Positions 61,421-64,000 of a DNA stretch of 64,000 nt are shown here, one piece after another. The position numbers and the translations under genes are program-made. Source of the DNA: Xanthomonas citri pv. mangiferaeindicae. Its GTDB lineage: Bacteria; Pseudomonadota; Gammaproteobacteria; Xanthomonadales; Xanthomonadaceae. The DNA is taken from NCBI GenBank assembly GCA_002240395.1, contig CP016836.1, forward strand, positions 3,534,001-3,598,000, in the 5' to 3' direction. The notes beneath the pieces were generated by a model that was not told where the DNA came from, made no database searches, and worked only from the letters and a program-made list of their open reading frames with translations. Position 1 is the first letter of the stretch. Each line of letters starts with the position of its first letter.

Positions 61421-62584
61421 TCAGAACGCGTTGATGCCGGTCAACTCGCGCCCCACGACGAGCTGGTGCACGGTCTCGGTGCCTTCATAGGTGATGACCG
61501 ACTCGAGGTTGAGCGCGTGACGGATCGGGGAGTGCTCGGTCGTGATGCCGGCGCCGCCCAGCAGATCGCGCGCCTCGCGGGCGATGTCGATCGCCATGCG
61601 GCAATTGTTCCACTTCGCCAGCGAGACCTGGGTCGGCTGCATCTTGCCGGCATCCTTCAGGCGTCCGAGTTGCAATGACAGCAACTGCGCGCTGGTGATC
61701 CGACGCGCCCAGTCGGCAAGCTTGATCTGCGCGCTCTGGGTCGCGGCCACCGGGCGATCGAACAGGATGCGTTCCTTGGAATAGCCCAGCGCCTCGTCCA
61801 GGCACGCGATCGCCGCGCCGATCGGCCCCCAGGTAATGCCGTAGCGCGCCTGGGTCAGGCAGCCCAGCGGACCCTTGAGTCCCTTGACGTTCGGCAGGCG
61901 GTTGGCATCGGGCACGCGCACATCGTCGAAGTACAGCGCGCTGGTGACCGAGGCACGCAGGCTCATCTTGTGTTTGATCTCCTGCGCCGTGAAGCCGGCG
62001 AAGTCCTTCTCCACGACGAACCCCTGGATGCCGTCGTCGGTCTTCGCCCAGACGATCGCGATGTCGGCCAGGTTGCCGTTGGTGATCCACATCTTGGCGC
62101 CGTTGAGGATCCAGTCGCCGCCGTCGCGGCGCGCATGGGTCTTCATGTTCGCCGGGTCCGAGCCGCCATGGGGCTCGGTCAGACCGAAGCAACCGATGAC
62201 CCGGCCGGCCGCCATGTCGGGCAGCCAGCGGCGGCGCTGCTCCTCGCTGCCGTAGGCATAGATCGGATACATGCACAGCGACGATTGCACGCTGGCGAAG
62301 CTGCGCAGGCCGCTGTCGCCACGCTCGAGTTCCTGGCAGATCAGGCCGTAGCTGACCGCGTTGAGGCCGGCGCAGCCGTACTCGGTCGGCAACGTGGCGC
62401 CGAGCAGGCCGAGTTCGGCCATCTCGGGAATCAGTTCGGTCGGAAACCGCCCCTCGTCGAAGCAGGCGCCGATGATCGGCAGCACACGCTCGTCGGTGAA
62501 GCGGGCGACGGCGTCCTGGACCGCGCGCTCGTCTTCATCGAGCAGCGAACGCACGTCGTACAGATCGTAGGGATGCAGGGCCAT
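61421..62584 (-). CDS. gcdH: Glutaryl-CoA dehydrogenase
   Basis: FAD enzyme of 387 residues oxidising and decarboxylating glutaryl-CoA to crotonyl-CoA. The substrate segments typical of GCDH are present: RSFASVQSSLCMYPIYAYGSEEQ, GCFGLTEPHGGSDP, and the catalytic Glu in ITYEGTETVHQL (near residue 365) before GRELTGINAF. First gene of the minus-strand run gcdH-cupin-GNAT-GST-E1. Lysine/tryptophan catabolism end. Confidence 0.96.
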   Translation of the reverse strand: MALHPYDLYDVRSLLDEDERAVQDAVARFTDERVLPIIGACFDEGRFPTELIPEMAELGLLGATLPTEYGCAGLNAVSYGLICQELERGDSGLRSFASVQSSLCMYPIYAYGSEEQRRRWLPDMAAGRVIGCFGLTEPHGGSDPANMKTHARRDGGDWILNGAKMWITNGNLADIAIVWAKTDDGIQGFVVEKDFAGFTAQEIKHKMSLRASVTSALYFDDVRVPDANRLPNVKGLKGPLGCLTQARYGITWGPIGAAIACLDEALGYSKERILFDRPVAATQSAQIKLADWARRITSAQLLSLQLGRLKDAGKMQPTQVSLAKWNNCRMAIDIAREARDLLGGAGITTEHSPIRHALNLESVITYEGTETVHQLVVGRELTGINAF

Positions 62585-62654
62585 GGCGGTCCGGTCTGGG
62601 CGGGATGCCGGCCATTGTAGCGATCCACGCGCCGGCGTCGTCGGGGGCCTCCAC

Positions 62655-62687
62655 GCAGGAAGGCCGGCGATGTGCCGGCCTTCCTGC
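62655..62687. terminator. Hairpin after the glycine-zipper gene
   Basis: Perfect 14-bp stem GCAGGAAGGCCGGC / GCCGGCCTTCCTGC with a GATGT loop. No T-run on either side, so termination is probable but not certain. Confidence 0.6.
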
Positions 62688-62709
62688 AAGACAGCGATGG
62701 CGCGGTTGC

Positions 62710-63483
62710 TCAGCCGCGCACGGGCGCGTCGTCGAGCGCTGCGGTCATCACCCGGCCATTGAGCACCGGCAGACGCTCGCCCGGGGCTTCGCGCATGCGC
62801 AGCGTGTGCTCGGTGCCTTCGTAGCGATAGGTGACGTCGTAGCCGACCGTCTTTTCCTCGTCGCCCAGCAGGATCCGGTTGCCCGGCTTGCTGTCGGTGC
62901 GCATCGAGCCGGTGGTGCCGTCGGGATTGCGATAGGTCACGTTGTAGGCGACCACGCGCGAGGACTGCGAGGAATCCTGCACGGTGCGGCACTGACGGTC
63001 GACACGTTCGACGACGCGGCCGCCGACATGGTTACGGTCGATCCGGTTGCCGATGAAGCCGCCGGCGGTCGCGCCGGCCGCGGTGGCGAGCTTGCGCCCA
63101 TTGCCGCCGCCGACCTGGTTGCCCACCAGACCGCCGACCAGCGCGCCGACCACGGTCCCGCCGACGTTGCCGTCGCGCTCGGGCAGACGGTCTTGCACCA
63201 CCACGTCCTCGCAGACCTGGCGCGGCGAGGTCGAGGTCATCGTCTCGCGGATCGGCTCGCTGCCCAGCACGGTCGCATAGACCTGTTCGGTCTCGGTGAC
63301 CGGGCGGGTCGCCACGACGTCGGCATAGTCGAGCTTGTCCTCGACGCGCTTGTCCTCGGCGCCCGCGGTCGTATCGCCGGCGACCGATGTCCCCGCGCCA
63401 TCGCGGCTGTTGTGGTACGCGCCGACGGCCACGCCACCTACCAGCAAAGACGCCAGCGCAATCGCGATCGTGTTGCTCTTCAT
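62710..63483 (-). CDS. Glycine-zipper 2TM envelope protein (UmoD-like)
   Basis: Protein of 257 residues. Signal or anchor at the start (NTIAIALASLLVGGVAVGAY). A glycine zipper is in the middle: VVGALVGGLVGNQVGGG ... AAGATAGGFIGNRI. The C-terminal part (VVAYNVTYRNPDGTTGSMRT, KTVGYDVTYRYEGTEHTLRM) holds two short beta repeats typical of glycine-zipper 2TM/UmoD proteins. Envelope stress link by family only. GGAGATCCC precedes ATG 63483. Confidence 0.85.
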   Translation of the reverse strand: MKSNTIAIALASLLVGGVAVGAYHNSRDGAGTSVAGDTTAGAEDKRVEDKLDYADVVATRPVTETEQVYATVLGSEPIRETMTSTSPRQVCEDVVVQDRLPERDGNVGGTVVGALVGGLVGNQVGGGNGRKLATAAGATAGGFIGNRIDRNHVGGRVVERVDRQCRTVQDSSQSSRVVAYNVTYRNPDGTTGSMRTDSKPGNRILLGDEEKTVGYDVTYRYEGTEHTLRMREAPGERLPVLNGRVMTAALDDAPVRG

Positions 63484-63650
63484 GGGATCTCCTTGCGGCC
63501 ATCGGCCTGTACGTCGTGACAGTGATTGCACCATTGCCAAGCTGAACAGGCACACGAACAAGGGCGACTCAGGCTGACCCGGCGCTAAACCGGGACGTCA
63601 GCAGGCCGTGCTAGCGTGTGCCGCATCCCGCCCCCCTCGCGAGGCCCACG

Positions 63651-63893
63651 ATGCCCAGTCCCTTTACCGTGCCGCTCGTGTCGTGGCTGTCCCGGTTGAG
63701 TCACCCGCGCCTGTTCGTGGTCGTGGCCATCCTGTTCGGCATCAATCTGGTCATCCCCGATCCGATCATCCTGATCGACGAAGTCCTGCTGGGGCTGGCG
63801 ACGGTCGCCCTGGCCCGGCGCAAGCGCACGTCCGACGCGCCGACACAGGCCGATCCGCGTCCGCCGATCGATGGCCAGGCGCGCCGCCCTTGA
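63651..63893 (+). CDS. Small membrane protein (DUF6116-like)
   Basis: About 80 residues. Two transmembrane segments (LFVVVAILFGINLVI and ILIDEVLLGLATVAL) and a basic end ARRKR, then a Pro-rich tail. It overlaps the next gene's TTG by 4 bp (TTGA). Resembles DUF6116 of xanthomonads by memory only. Confidence 0.6.
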   Translation: MPSPFTVPLVSWLSRLSHPRLFVVVAILFGINLVIPDPIILIDEVLLGLATVALARRKRTSDAPTQADPRPPIDGQARRP

Positions 63894-64000
63894 GGCTGAT
63901 CGACAGCCACTGTCATCTCGACGCACCGCAGTTCGACGACGACCGCGCGGCGGTCGTGGCCCGCGCGCGGGCGGCGGGCGTTGTTCAGCAAGTGGTGCCG
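63890..64000 (+). CDS. TatD-family hydrolase (3' end outside window)
   Basis: Reads 37 codons to the window end from TTG 63890. LRLIDSHCHLDAPQFDDDR is the TatD start with the metal-binding HxH (HCH). The rest is outside the window. TatD proteins are DNases or exonucleases in quality control. Confidence 0.8.
   Translation, partial: MRLIDSHCHLDAPQFDDDRAAVVARARAAGVVQQVVP

Overview
The window is a high-GC (roughly two-thirds G+C) gammaproteobacterial chromosome segment. Gene content and order point to the Xanthomonadaceae/Lysobacteraceae (Lysobacter, Luteimonas, Xanthomonas or Stenotrophomonas relatives). The indicators are a lexA2-imuA-imuB-dnaE2 SOS mutagenesis cassette, a FimX-like protein, a FolE2-type GTP cyclohydrolase, a fused alpha/beta E1 dehydrogenase, a Lys/Ala-rich DksA-like protein and an mtaD-ubiG-HAD phosphatase operon. 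It is mostly a housekeeping chromosome. I see no phage, IS element, CRISPR array or rRNA operon. Two tRNA genes (Ala-CGC and Arg-CCT) are present.

Layout. 1-4.2 kb: TetR regulator (cut), FadN-type beta-oxidation protein and thiolase. 4.3-9.4 kb: OmpA lipoprotein, a photolyase with an apparent frameshift, SufE, an MFS carrier, and a membrane-anchored thioredoxin-like protein coupled to a Cys-rich exported peptide. 9.4-13.5 kb: Cys-less DksA-like protein, yidD-dihydroorotase, an M23 peptidase and a lipoprotein that looks like a copy of its N-terminal domain. 13.6-17 kb: subtilisin autotransporter. 17.1-22.4 kb (minus strand): hypothetical-mtaD-ubiG-HAD phosphatase-squalene/phytoene synthase-like-folE2. 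22.5-26.3 kb: efp diverging from epmB, then fimX. 26.8-31 kb: htpX, gluQ, and phaR between two acetoacetyl-CoA reductase paralogues. 31-36.3 kb: M48 peptidase, SUMF1-like lipoprotein, RNase D, tRNA-Ala, DUF3606, exonuclease III. 36.4-42.6 kb: the SOS cassette. 42.6-49 kb: ECF sigma factor with membrane partner, tRNA-Arg, amaB, pyrD, murB, EamA transporter. 49-55.7 kb (minus strand): SDHAF4-like gene, sdhCDAB, sdhE, ygfX, lolC, lolD. 55.7-57.6 kb: ygfZ and an OmpA lipoprotein. 57.6-63.5 kb (minus strand): glycine-zipper protein, gcdH, cupin, GNAT, GST and fused E1 dehydrogenase. The end holds a small membrane protein and a truncated tatD.

Points of most interest. (1) Three genes (photolyase, lexA2, SDHAF4-like) each lose frame by one missing base in a G/C homopolymer, which suggests assembly errors unless verified. 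(2) A 126-bp tandem repeat sits inside the sdh operon and keeps a reading frame open from the sdhB stop to the sdhE start. (3) A dispersed intergenic element occurs at 26.6 kb and 56.7 kb with a compensatory hairpin. (4) A perfect 24-bp inverted repeat lies upstream of lexA2. (5) A six-cysteine exported peptide is translationally coupled to a CPAC thioredoxin-like protein. Functions are assigned from motifs and family knowledge recalled without database searches.
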